Shown here in pieces: positions 25,471-33,923 of a stretch of 64,000 nt of DNA; positions within the stretch are counted from its first letter, which is position 1; each line of letters begins with the position of its first letter. Position numbers and translations under genes: made by a program. This DNA comes from Actinocatenispora sp963805605 (GTDB lineage: Bacteria > Actinomycetota > Actinomycetes > Mycobacteriales > Micromonosporaceae): assembly GCA_963805605.1 (NCBI GenBank), contig CAWDUX010000002.1, forward strand, positions 2,914,001 to 2,978,000. Reading direction: 5' to 3'. Below the pieces are notes generated by a model. That model was not told the DNA's origin. It did not search any database and saw nothing but the letters and a program-made list of their open reading frames with translations.

Positions 25471-26703
25471 GTGACAGCCATGCTGACGCCGTTGGCCGAC
25501 TATCTCCAGCAGGTACTGGCCAAGATCCGGCCGTTGCCTCCGCTGGACCTGGAGCTGACCCAGTCGTACGGCAACGTCTTCGCCGAGGACGTGAAGGCGC
25601 CCGGGCCGCTGCCGGCGTTCGACCATGCCGCGATCGACGGGTACGCGGTCCGGCTGGACGACGTGACCGGCGCCCGGGAGGACCGACCGGTCCGGCTCAA
25701 CGTGGTCGGTGACGTCGGCGCGGCGAGCTGGCGTCCGGTACGGGTCAGTGCCGGCAGCTGCCTGTCGGTGGCCGCCGGTGCGCCGATGCCGGCCGCCGCC
25801 GACGCGGTGGTGCCGATGACCTGGACCGACGAGGGCATGGCGGCGGTGGAGATCTATGCCACGCCGAAACGCGGTCACGGCGTGCGGCGGGCCGGCGACG
25901 AACTGGCGCCGGGTGCCACCGTGGCGACCGCCGGCAGCCCGGTGACCCCGCCCATGGTGGCGTTGCTGGCCGCCGCCGGGGTGGGGCATGTGGTGGTGCG
26001 CCCCTGCCCGCGGGTGGTGCTGGTGGCCACCGGCGACGAACTGGTCGAGACGGGCCGGCTGTCGGCGCCAGGCCAGGTGGTGGACGTCAACTCGCACGCG
26101 CTGGCCGCCGCGGCGGTGGAGGCGGGCGCGCTGGCGTACCGGATCGGCATCTGCGACGATGACCCGGAGGGGCTGCGGGCGGTCCTGGAGGACCAGACGC
26201 TGCGCAGCGACCTTATCGTGATGACCGGCGGTACCGGCCTCGGCCCCGGTGACATGGTGCGCCAGGTCCTCGGCAGGGAAGGCACGGTGGCGTTCACCGA
26301 CCTGTCGGTCTACCCGTGCACCTCGCTGGGTTTCGGTACGGTCGGCGGCGAGGAGGTGCCGATCGCGTGCCTGCCCGGAGACCCCGGTACGGCACTGATC
26401 GGGTTCGAGATCCTGGTACGCCCGGTCATCCAGCGGCTCGCCGGCGCCGAGCCGGTGTTCCGGCCCAGCGTCAAGGCGCACCTGCTGGAGACGCTGTCCT
26501 CACCCGCAGGGCTGCGGGAGTTCCGGCCGGCGCAGGTGTCCGAGCGACGCGGCGGGGGCTACACGGTGCAGCCACTTGCCGGAGGGCCGTACACTCTGTC
26601 AGGCCTTGCCGAGGCGAACGGCCTGATGGTGCTCGGGGAACGGGTGTCGACCGCCGCGGCTGGCTCCACAGTGGACGTGCTGCTGATCGATCGGCGGAGA
26701 TGA
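25471..26703 (+). CDS. MoeA/gephyrin-like protein (molybdopterin molybdenumtransferase or cell-division Glp)
   Basis: 410 residues; GTG chosen after the purine-rich GCGGGGGCAG, with an ATG three codons in as alternative. Domains of MoeA are all visible: domain III start DHAAIDGYAVR, AGAPMPAAADAVVPM, the MPT-binding loop TGGTGLGPGD, then PGDPGTALIGFE and the C-terminal beta domain. Its place between galU and rimJ, followed by a membrane protein, is that of the corynebacterial protein Glp, a MoeA relative reported to act in division with a membrane receptor. Which role applies here is open. Confidence 0.88.
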   Translation: MTAMLTPLADYLQQVLAKIRPLPPLDLELTQSYGNVFAEDVKAPGPLPAFDHAAIDGYAVRLDDVTGAREDRPVRLNVVGDVGAASWRPVRVSAGSCLSVAAGAPMPAAADAVVPMTWTDEGMAAVEIYATPKRGHGVRRAGDELAPGATVATAGSPVTPPMVALLAAAGVGHVVVRPCPRVVLVATGDELVETGRLSAPGQVVDVNSHALAAAAVEAGALAYRIGICDDDPEGLRAVLEDQTLRSDLIVMTGGTGLGPGDMVRQVLGREGTVAFTDLSVYPCTSLGFGTVGGEEVPIACLPGDPGTALIGFEILVRPVIQRLAGAEPVFRPSVKAHLLETLSSPAGLREFRPAQVSERRGGGYTVQPLAGGPYTLSGLAEANGLMVLGERVSTAAAGSTVDVLLIDRRR

Positions 26704-27329
26704 ACTCGATTCCTGGCTGGCCCGCCGTCCTGACCGACGGCCCGGTGACGCTGCGACCGTACGAGCGGTCCGACGCCGCGGCGTGGGTCGAGGTGCGGCT
26801 GGCCAACGAGAAGTGGCTGGCGCCGTGGGAGCCGGACCCGCCGGGCCGGTGGGAGGATGTACACACGCTGCGCGCGTTCCGCTACGTCTACAAGGACCTG
26901 AAGGCATCGGCGCGCAGCGGCACCGTCATGCCGTACGCGATCTGCTTCGAGGGTCGCCTTGTCGGGCAGTTGACCATCGGCAACATCGTGCGGCGCGCGT
27001 TCTGCTCCGGCTACGCCGGCTACTGGGTGGACCACCGGTACGCGGGTCGTGGGATCACCCCGACCGCGCTGGCACTCGCGGTCGACCATGCGTTCGGCCA
27101 GGGCGGGCTGCACCGGGTGGAGGTCAACATCCGCCCGGAGAACCGGCCGAGCCGGCGGGTGGTGGAGAAACTCGGGTTCCGCGAGGAGTCGTACCACCAC
27201 CGCTACCTGTACATCGCCGGTGGCTGGCGCGACCACCTCGGATATGCCCTGACCAGCGAGGATGTCGCCGAGGACGGCGGTCTGCTGGCCCGCCTGCACC
27301 AGAAGGGCACCCCGCACGCCTCCCGGTAG
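26700..27329 (+). CDS. GNAT N-acetyltransferase, RimJ-like
   Basis: 209 residues. ATG overlaps the previous stop (ATGA), so it is translated together with moeA. Opens with TDGPVTLRPYERSDAAAW; the acetyl-CoA loop is GYWVDHRYAGRGITPTALAL (about 108-127) and motif B is NIRPENRPSRRVVEKLGFRE. Gene order galU-moeA-rimJ equals M. tuberculosis Rv0993-Rv0995. The target N terminus is unknown. Confidence 0.9.
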   Translation: MNSIPGWPAVLTDGPVTLRPYERSDAAAWVEVRLANEKWLAPWEPDPPGRWEDVHTLRAFRYVYKDLKASARSGTVMPYAICFEGRLVGQLTIGNIVRRAFCSGYAGYWVDHRYAGRGITPTALALAVDHAFGQGGLHRVEVNIRPENRPSRRVVEKLGFREESYHHRYLYIAGGWRDHLGYALTSEDVAEDGGLLARLHQKGTPHASR

Positions 27330-27450
27330 CAGATACACCCGCTGTCGTCACCCGTAGTCGATGGGTGCCGGTGTGGCGCCATCGATATGTGTCATTCCGG
27401 TCGTAGCCTCAAGTGACGGTTGTGACTACGGGAACGGAAGGGGTCCGGGG

Positions 27451-28401
27451 GTGCCGACATCGGTGCTCCTCGCCGTGTTGGTGGCGGCGGGCCTGCTGGC
27501 CCTCGCACCGGCCCTGGTACGCCGGTACGACGCCACGGAACGGCAGGTCGCGGAGCGTGAATGGTCCACGGCGCGGGTGCTCACCCGCCAGCGCCGTCGG
27601 CGTACCGTGCCCCGACGCCCGGTCAACCTGCCCGGCACCTCCAGCGCCGCCCGCTCCGGCGTACACAGGCCTGAGACTGTTCCGTCGTCGCGGACCATGC
27701 CCGGGCCGGTGGTCGTACCGAGCCCGTCGGCCGGTTCGCCCACCGCGGCCGATGTGGCGGGATCGCCGGGCAGTCACGCACCACCGGCCGCGCCGGGCCG
27801 TGGCGGCCGGATGCGGCGCAGGGAGCGGTTGCGGCGCGCCGGCGGACGCCGTCGCCGTACGTTCCGCCGCAGGTTGCGGCGCAGCCCGCTGGTACGGCTG
27901 CTGCTGGCCCGGCCGTTCCTGAGCCGGCCGGCGGCCGAACTCACCGCCGAGCAGCAGCGTCGCTGGTGGCGCTACCACCGGCGGCGGGTACTGCTCCTGC
28001 TGCTGGTGCTGACGGTGGCGGAAGCGGGCCTCGGTGCGCTGGCGCCCGGGTTCTTCGTCGGCGCAGGAGCCAGCGTGCTGCTCACCGCCGTGTACCTGGT
28101 CCACCTGCGCAACCGGGCGCTCGCCGAGCTGCGCCGGCGCCGCGACGAGGCGCATGCGCGGGCGGTAGCGCATGCGCGGGCGCAGCGGTTGCATGCCGAG
28201 CGCCGGCAGCGGGCCAGCGAGATGGCCGCGCGGCGGCGCGCGGAACTGGCGGCGGCCCGCCGCGCGGCGGTGGCCCGGCAACTGGCCGAGGCGCAGGCCG
28301 CCGCAGCGGCGGCACACGCCGAGCAGGACCGGGCCACCGGCACGGACGGGCCGTCGTACCTGCGGGGCCGCCCGTACCAGGCCCGCGCCGCGAACTTCTG
28401 A
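27451..28401 (+). CDS. membrane protein with Arg-rich cytoplasmic regions (candidate Glp receptor)
   Basis: 316 residues from a GTG after GGAAGGGG. One span at the extreme N terminus (about 4-22), a long basic and Pro-rich stretch, two close spans near 183-222, then a C-terminal coiled coil of about 75 residues made of Arg/Ala/Glu. The position after rimJ is that of Rv0996 and of the corynebacterial Glp receptor. Likely a membrane tether for the MoeA/Glp-like product; inferred from context only. Confidence 0.65.
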   Translation: MPTSVLLAVLVAAGLLALAPALVRRYDATERQVAEREWSTARVLTRQRRRRTVPRRPVNLPGTSSAARSGVHRPETVPSSRTMPGPVVVPSPSAGSPTAADVAGSPGSHAPPAAPGRGGRMRRRERLRRAGGRRRRTFRRRLRRSPLVRLLLARPFLSRPAAELTAEQQRRWWRYHRRRVLLLLLVLTVAEAGLGALAPGFFVGAGASVLLTAVYLVHLRNRALAELRRRRDEAHARAVAHARAQRLHAERRQRASEMAARRRAELAAARRAAVARQLAEAQAAAAAAHAEQDRATGTDGPSYLRGRPYQARAANF

Positions 28402-28501
28402 GGCGTCCGGTTCTCCGTGCCGGTTGGCGGTGCGACCCGTAACGCCGGTATCGGTTCGCGGACCGTAACAGCCACCTGTTAGTCTGAGCGCCGCAAGGCC
28501 A

Positions 28502-28578
28502 GGGGCTGTGGCGCAGACCGGTAGCGCACCTCGTTCGCATCGAGGGGGTCAGGGGTTCAAATCCCCTCAGCTCCACCA
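28502..28578 (+). tRNA. tRNA-Ala (anticodon CGC)
   Basis: Full cloverleaf: acceptor GGGGCTG pairs with CAGCTCC, anticodon stem CCTCG/CGAGG encloses the loop TTCGCAT, and the T arm is AGGGG TTCAAAT CCCCT. The discriminator is A, and CCA (28576-28578) is encoded. Reads GCG codons. DNA of different base composition begins downstream. Confidence 0.97.
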
Positions 28579-29013
28579 TGACGGCGGTGGTTTCGGGATT
28601 CCCGGGACCGCCGCCACGGTGTATGTACGGCAGCGAGGTCCGTATGGCGGAGGACCCGTATCGCGGCCCGCGAGCACGCGTCGAGCGCCAGCTCAGAACT
28701 CAGCTTGGCTGCGAAACGCTGCCGATTGCGGAGAAGGAGCCGGGCTCACCTCGATCGCCTCGCCGCCCGACGGGCGACCTGCATGGAGCAGGTTTCTGTC
28801 AAGCACCTACCCGCAGACGAATGAATCGATCCAACGTGCATGAACCCAACGCAAGTGACCCGCACAGTCGGAACGGCGACACATTCGGTAGTTGATCCCC
28901 ACTCAGCGCTATGGCATAGTGCAGCGTGCAAGGGCGTGGTTGCGGCGCGCGAACGCCGCAACCACATGTCACCCCACATCCATCCTGTATACCGAGTCTG
29001 TGAGGAGACAGGC
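28579..29013. other. stretch after tRNA-Ala without a clear gene
   Basis: Open frames here lack ribosome sites and family likeness. The base composition falls from very GC-rich to moderate between about 28650 and 28900, which marks the left side of the acquired region. The last 125 bases carry the promoter and leader of the secreted-protein gene. No copy of the tRNA 3' end was noticed further on. Confidence 0.4.
28892..28920 (+). promoter_or_regulatory. candidate housekeeping promoter of the secreted-protein cassette
   Basis: TTGATC, 17 bases, CATAGT. The predicted transcript has a leader of about 85 bases before the ATG at 29014, whose ribosome site is TGAGGAG. Confidence 0.55.
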
Positions 29014-29496
29014 ATGAGTCTACACCAGTGGTGTCGTCGTGCAGCAATTCTCGCATGTGCCACAGCGTTCGCCGCTTCGCTCGCGTCCCCGGCATCTGCG
29101 GCAGATGTTGTGCCAGCAACAAGTGGCACCTCGAGTACCTCATTTTCCAATGGCGCGAAACTGACGGCCAATATCTGGATTGCAACGTGGGCAAGCGGCG
29201 GTTGCGCGGATTTCTCGTCTTCAGCAGTCATCTCCGGAGGGCATGCGCCGGTGGCTGGAAATGACTGGGTACGCAACAACACAACGCTTGACCCGTGGGG
29301 AATCGATGCCTCTGTAAGCGCATTCGGAAAATCGGGTGACCCAATCTCGGCGACATGGACCAATGACAACGGATCACGCGGCTCGTACTACTCGGGCAAC
29401 CTTTGCACCAATTGGCACACTGTCGGAGTAGACGGTACAGAGTCGGCAACGGCCTTCTACAACGGTCAGACGAAGTCAGCGACCGCTAGTACCTGA
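29014..29496 (+). CDS. small secreted protein of unknown function
   Basis: 160 residues. ATG with TGAGGAG 7 bases upstream. A signal peptide is clear: basic start, hydrophobic core AAILACATAFAASLA and an AxA site in ASPASAADVV, so cleavage near residue 30 leaves about 130 residues rich in Ser, Thr, Asn, Gly, Trp and Tyr (SGGHAPVAGNDWVRNNTTL, SRGSYYSGNLC). Two cysteines remain and could pair. I do not recognise the family. It is the first gene of a four-gene run with a large membrane-anchored protein and an ABC exporter, which suggests a secreted factor with its own handling machinery. A/T use is higher than in flanking genes. Confidence 0.75.
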   Translation: MSLHQWCRRAAILACATAFAASLASPASAADVVPATSGTSSTSFSNGAKLTANIWIATWASGGCADFSSSAVISGGHAPVAGNDWVRNNTTLDPWGIDASVSAFGKSGDPISATWTNDNGSRGSYYSGNLCTNWHTVGVDGTESATAFYNGQTKSATAST

Positions 29497-29497
29497 G

Positions 29498-31144
29498 ATG
29501 GCGCAAGCATCAGATGACACCCAAGTCCGGCGTGGGCCGAGCCCGCGCCGGACTTGGCGAAAAGCCCTAGTGCCCATTTTGCTCGCAGTATCAATAGTCG
29601 TGGCAGGGTCTACTTATCTATTTCTCCACAGTAGCGGGGAGGCGCGGAGCATCCCCCATGCGAGCGTCATACACGAGGTCAAGACCCTTCTGGGAGCAAA
29701 CGGGCTGTACACGCGGCCCGGGCTCGGCTCCGATGGAGCCGACTCATGGTCGGCCAGTGCATATGCCTTACCAGCTCTAGCCGGGATCACGAGCAAGGTG
29801 GAGATCCGGAACCCGTCGGCGCTAAAAAGGTCCTTAACCGTTGAAATCCGACGCGACCCATTGTGGGGCCCATGGTATGGCGCCCGAGTCGAGGCGGCGA
29901 CAGGACGGGAAATACCCGGCGACTGGGCCAGTGGGGTTCTGCATATACATCACTTCTCCAGTGCTCCGCAAAACGCGATAGCTGAAATCGCTGCTGTAGC
30001 AGACGTTGTCAATGAGAAGTCGCTTGGCATCTCAGCTAATCTTCGAAGTCGCTACTCCCAGATTCTTACACGCTCTGTCGCTCAAACAGCTAATCCTTAT
30101 TCGCGTTGTCGAGCTGTGGATGCGGCGCGAATTTTTGGCGTAAATTGGCAAAAATGGCATTTTTCCTCTCCTTCCACGCTGAGGTTAGGAAAAATCTTCG
30201 ACACCAATTCGATAATGAACGTGTATGGGCAGCTCTGCCTCCTCAAATATGGTCGAGTGAGCGTGCCTGTTCCCTTGCGGAAGAAGGCTGCCGCATGGCT
30301 GCGGGCGCAATTAGGAGCTTCCGTGGCTGGGTCTGAGCTCGAAGTCTTCTACTTGGTGAGCAGCTGGCTTCTCATCAAAGAGCCGCCGAGTGATCTATCT
30401 GCTCTCAAAGAAAGTATCGAGCGACGGGTCGACAAGAATTCCGGACTTGTAAGGTCATATGTAATACGTCTGGGTACTCTCGCAAACACCTATTACGCAG
30501 CGCTACTGTTTGATGCGGCAGGCGTCGCCAAATATGAATTAAGAGCTCGAACCTTGGCTGCCGTCAAAAAAATTGCCGACAACGTCAAAACAAAAGGCGA
30601 CGCAGTTGATATGTTGATGTGCGCAGTCATCCTGCATCTAGGCGGAAAATCTGATCGAAAACTTGAAAATGATTCCACGAAGATAGCTGCAAAATGGCTT
30701 GACGGTAAGATCAAAAAGGCAGATATCCCTACGGCGTCGCGCATCGTCACATTACTCAACCAGTTAGGGCGTCGGGTGCCCCGGTTCTCGATTGCGAAAT
30801 TTACAGTATCTTCCGATGAAGATCGATACGATGCCTGGCTGGCCCTGGGCATGGGACCTTATGTGGACAAGCAGACCGCAATACGCGCCTTGTACGCCAG
30901 GCAGCTTTCTGAAGCACGCGATACGCTTCGGGCCCCGAGAGTTTCTATGACAAAAGAGATAGTTGCAAGCGCTCATGTCGGAGTGTCGTGGAACCGGGAT
31001 GATCCTTCCAAAAATCTACGGTCGTGGATGAATTCAATTCATGGCTGTGACGGCTTCCCTGCTCTATACAAGCCTGCTCCGGCAGTTTCACGGTGCACGC
31101 TGGAAGCGACCTACGGGATCCTGACGGTTGGACTGATGGAATAG
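29498..31144 (+). CDS. large membrane-anchored protein, probable alpha/alpha-toroid fold
   Basis: 548 residues, ATG 1 base after the previous stop. Basic N terminus, one span (about 24-43), then an extracytoplasmic domain of about 500 residues made of paired helices. Repeated features such as LGTLANTYYAALLFDAAG (about 326-343) and CTLEATYGILTVGLM at the very end recall the inner helices of terpene-cyclase or prenyltransferase-like toroids; this is a visual impression. Cysteines are few. Codons such as aaa, att and tca are frequent, unlike the host genes, which points to transfer. Confidence 0.65.
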   Translation: MAQASDDTQVRRGPSPRRTWRKALVPILLAVSIVVAGSTYLFLHSSGEARSIPHASVIHEVKTLLGANGLYTRPGLGSDGADSWSASAYALPALAGITSKVEIRNPSALKRSLTVEIRRDPLWGPWYGARVEAATGREIPGDWASGVLHIHHFSSAPQNAIAEIAAVADVVNEKSLGISANLRSRYSQILTRSVAQTANPYSRCRAVDAARIFGVNWQKWHFSSPSTLRLGKIFDTNSIMNVYGQLCLLKYGRVSVPVPLRKKAAAWLRAQLGASVAGSELEVFYLVSSWLLIKEPPSDLSALKESIERRVDKNSGLVRSYVIRLGTLANTYYAALLFDAAGVAKYELRARTLAAVKKIADNVKTKGDAVDMLMCAVILHLGGKSDRKLENDSTKIAAKWLDGKIKKADIPTASRIVTLLNQLGRRVPRFSIAKFTVSSDEDRYDAWLALGMGPYVDKQTAIRALYARQLSEARDTLRAPRVSMTKEIVASAHVGVSWNRDDPSKNLRSWMNSIHGCDGFPALYKPAPAVSRCTLEATYGILTVGLME

Positions 31145-31148
31145 TGAA

Positions 31149-31820
31149 ATGGACCCGGTAGTCAGTTTGAAGCATGTTGGTAAGTCCTACCCTACGCGTA
31201 CTGCGCAGAGAACCGTCATAGACAATCTGTCCCTGACGGCAGATCCGGGCGAGCTGGTGTGGCTGAGGGGCAGGTCGGGCTCCGGGAAGAGTACGCTGCT
31301 AAATATCATCGGCCTCCTGACGCCTCCCGATCGAGGTGAAGTGCGGATTCTGGGAACCGATGTAGGTGGCATCAGCTCCACGGAGGCTGCGAATTTGCGG
31401 TCGAACGTGATTGGCTTTGTCTTTCAAGATCATAATCTGCTTCCGCACCTCGGTGCGTTGGCGAACGTGATGCTGCCGGGGCACGATAGGCGTACGGCGA
31501 GAGTGCGCGCCCGTGCTCTGCTGGCGCGAATGGGACTTCTCGATCTGGAGCGGGTCCCGGCCGGTCACCTTTCGGGCGGCGAACGGCAACGCGTGGCTGT
31601 TGCCCGTGCTCTACTGAACGATCCTCCGCTGATTTTGGCCGATGAACCTGTATCTGGTCTCGACCATGCGGCGGCAGAAGCGGTTCTGAGGGAGCTCTCC
31701 AACGCGGCTCGAAGCGGTCACTCGGTGATCGTCGCTTCGCACGACAACGTCCTGGAAAGGATCGCCGATCGAGTCTTCGACATGCCCGGCGAGGGGGTGG
31801 CCCGGTGCGTCGAAAACTGA
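31149..31820 (+). CDS. ABC transporter ATP-binding protein, LolD/MacB type
   Basis: 223 residues, ATG 5 bases after the previous stop. Walker A GRSGSGKST, Q-loop FQDHNLLPH, signature LSGGERQRVAVARAL, Walker B LILADEPVSGLD and SHD switch (ASHDN) are all present. The ATPases of this group drive mechanotransmission or export with FtsX-type permeases; the next gene is one and overlaps by 16 bp. Confidence 0.9.
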   Translation: MDPVVSLKHVGKSYPTRTAQRTVIDNLSLTADPGELVWLRGRSGSGKSTLLNIIGLLTPPDRGEVRILGTDVGGISSTEAANLRSNVIGFVFQDHNLLPHLGALANVMLPGHDRRTARVRARALLARMGLLDLERVPAGHLSGGERQRVAVARALLNDPPLILADEPVSGLDHAAAEAVLRELSNAARSGHSVIVASHDNVLERIADRVFDMPGEGVARCVEN

Positions 31821-33076
31821 TGGACGTCTGGTCGCAATTCGACGGTGACGTGCGGCTTTCGCTGACGAACCTGCGAAGATTGTTGGTGAAAAGTCGATCC
31901 TTCTGGGGGTTTCTTGGCCTGGCCGTGGCTCTGGTGATCGTGTCTGGCGGTGTGGTGGCCCAGGGTGCTCAATCGGCGCAGGGGGAGATTCTCAACAGTA
32001 CGATAATGCGGACTGTCGAGGTCAGTTCGTACGGCATGCGCAACCCGATCCCGCTGACGAACCAATGGATTCAGCGTATCGATCAACTGCCGCACGTTGT
32101 GGCAGCTCGACCGTGGCTGCAGGCTGGAATGAGCGTCGTCGACAGTCCCATCGAGGTGCCCGGTGCATTGTGGGCGACGCCAAGAATGCCGGCGGGTCAA
32201 CCGGGCATCGTGAAGTCGACCAGTGAGGCAGGGCACGGATCTGTCGGTGCTGGTGAAGCAATTCTTCCCCTACATGTGGCAAAGAAGAATCTGACTGGAC
32301 TGTTGGGTAGGACGGTGACGATCGAATATATCCGGAAAACCTCGCGGGGCCATGGCGAAGCAGTGCATCTGAAAATTCGGATCGTGGGTCTCTACGATGA
32401 CTCAGCCGGCGGCCGTGACGGTCAGCGGGGTACCGCCGCGTACTTCAACCTGAGAACAGTGCAGATGATGGCGGCTGCCGGCGAAGGAGTGACATCCCAG
32501 GACTACGGCCGATCCGTTGGCTACCCAAAGGTCGTGGTCGAGGCCAGAAGCTCGGGCGATGTTCCCGAACTGCAGCATCGTCTCACATCGTACGGGTTCA
32601 ATGCCTCGAGCGTGCAGCAACAACTTGCGGACCTGCCTCCTGCCATGGCATTGATCAATATTCTTGGGAAGGTTCTCAGTGGTTTACTGGCCCTTGTCGG
32701 ATTGGGCGGCGGCCTGTCCGTCGGCGCAAACCTTGTCCGGTCCCGGGTACGCGACATCGGTCTGTTGAAGGCAATCGGTTACCGGAGCAGGCGGGTCGTG
32801 CGGGTGTTCGCCGTCGAGCTGGCATTGTTCGGCTTGTCAGCTGGATTACTGGGAATGTGTGTCGGTCTTTTTCTCAACGCCATTGCCGGCTCGCTGCTCG
32901 GGGGACATGAGCTGATGGGTGTGCGGATGGCAGATCATCTCGTGACGCCGAGCATGTGGACCGTCATAGGTTTTGGACTACTGCCCACGGCGGCGATCAT
33001 GGTGGGGTCGGTCGGGCCTTTGTTCCGAGCCTGGCGACTACCGCCTGACGTGGCCTTGCGTGACCCCTACGCCTAA
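31805..33076 (+). CDS. FtsX/MacB-like ABC permease
   Basis: 423 residues from a GTG inside the ATPase end. TM1 at about 36-56, a large extracytoplasmic domain (about 57-285), then three spans (about 288-310, 340-365 and 385-410). The FtsX signature GLLKAIGYRSRRVVRVFAVE is present. With one four-span permease the complex would be a homodimer. It completes the cassette that starts with the secreted protein, the likely substrate or ligand. Confidence 0.87.
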   Translation: MRRKLMDVWSQFDGDVRLSLTNLRRLLVKSRSFWGFLGLAVALVIVSGGVVAQGAQSAQGEILNSTIMRTVEVSSYGMRNPIPLTNQWIQRIDQLPHVVAARPWLQAGMSVVDSPIEVPGALWATPRMPAGQPGIVKSTSEAGHGSVGAGEAILPLHVAKKNLTGLLGRTVTIEYIRKTSRGHGEAVHLKIRIVGLYDDSAGGRDGQRGTAAYFNLRTVQMMAAAGEGVTSQDYGRSVGYPKVVVEARSSGDVPELQHRLTSYGFNASSVQQQLADLPPAMALINILGKVLSGLLALVGLGGGLSVGANLVRSRVRDIGLLKAIGYRSRRVVRVFAVELALFGLSAGLLGMCVGLFLNAIAGSLLGGHELMGVRMADHLVTPSMWTVIGFGLLPTAAIMVGSVGPLFRAWRLPPDVALRDPYA

Positions 33077-33177
33077 TTGATGCGAGCGCGTCACCGGAAA
33101 CCGGAGCCGATCGTCCTTGCCGCTCTCGCGGAACTGACCCGCCACGCATCCGTCGGACCGTGTCTCGCGGGCCGCGC

Positions 33178-33801
33178 TCAGGTGGCGCGGGCGGGTCCAC
33201 GGAACACCTCACGTGCGTGCCAGGCGATGTGCTCGCCGTCGACGTTGTAAAAGGCCTTTTGCGGTTCGCCGATCGGCCGGTCGGTGAGGGCGTGAACCTG
33301 GTCCCGGGCGGCCGGTCCCCGTCCAACGTAGTGCGCGGAGACGGCGACACGCCGATCGTCGGTGATGCCGAGTGCACCCTTGTCGAGCAGTTTGTGGTGC
33401 AAGGCGCACAGACAGATGCCGTTCGCGACGTCGTCAGGGCGCTCGAACGCCCACCATCGCACGTGCGCGGCGTCCAGCCCGACCGCGGTGCCGTTCAGCC
33501 AGCCGTCGTACCCGCAGAACGCGCACTGGTACTCATAGGCCACCATGACCTGCTCGCGGAATGCCGGGTCACCAATGCACGGTTCAGACGACGGCGCGAG
33601 GCGGGACTGGCCGTACGAGGTGGTCCGAACTCCCGCAGCAGGTGCGCGAGGTGCTGCTCGGCGTCGCTGTACAGGATCGGGGCGTCGCCGTGTCGCTGGA
33701 AGTGGGCCAGTGCGTACAGCAGCAGCAAGGGCTTGTGCGACGCCCGCTCTCCGGCCCGTGACCATCGGCGGACCTGCGTGACCCGTTCGACCCAATCCAC
33801 G
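33178..33801 (-). pseudogene. McrA-like HNH endonuclease, decayed (internal deletion and frameshift)
   Basis: The N-terminal part MDWVERVTQVRRWSRAG.. to LREFGPPRT (33801 to about 33615) and the C-terminal part GDPAFREQVMVAYEYQCAF.. to VFRGPARAT (about 33585 to 33178) belong to one family, the McrA-type HNH nucleases that cut phosphorothioate-modified DNA in Streptomyces. The C-terminal HNH zinc site CAFCGYDG, DAAHVRWWAF and CALHHKLLDKG is intact. Between them the middle part expected in this family, which carries the sulfur-recognising core, is missing and the frame changes by one. An in-phase start inside the second half exists but would lack the recognition domain. Confidence 0.75.
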
Positions 33802-33923
33802 CCCGGCAGCGTACGGGCAGCTATGTCCGATGCGCGTCAACAGGGCTGCCGCCGGGACGAATCCGACGCGAGCCGAGACTTCCCGACGGCGGGACCGTGT
33901 CCGACCGCGCTGGGTGATCCTGG

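Noticed and set aside
28578..28895. A 105-codon frame directly after the tRNA
   Set aside because: Starts inside the CCA end region, has no ribosome site and no recognisable sequence pattern.
29014..33076. Naming the cassette as a lactococcin-972-type bacteriocin system
   Set aside because: Gene order is similar, but the secreted protein lacks the short size and the motif pattern I expect of that family, and the large protein has one span rather than many.
28502..33180. tRNA-Ala as attachment site of an integrated island
   Set aside because: Position and base composition suggest it, but no integrase and no repeat of the tRNA 3' end was found downstream, so only the composition change is stated.
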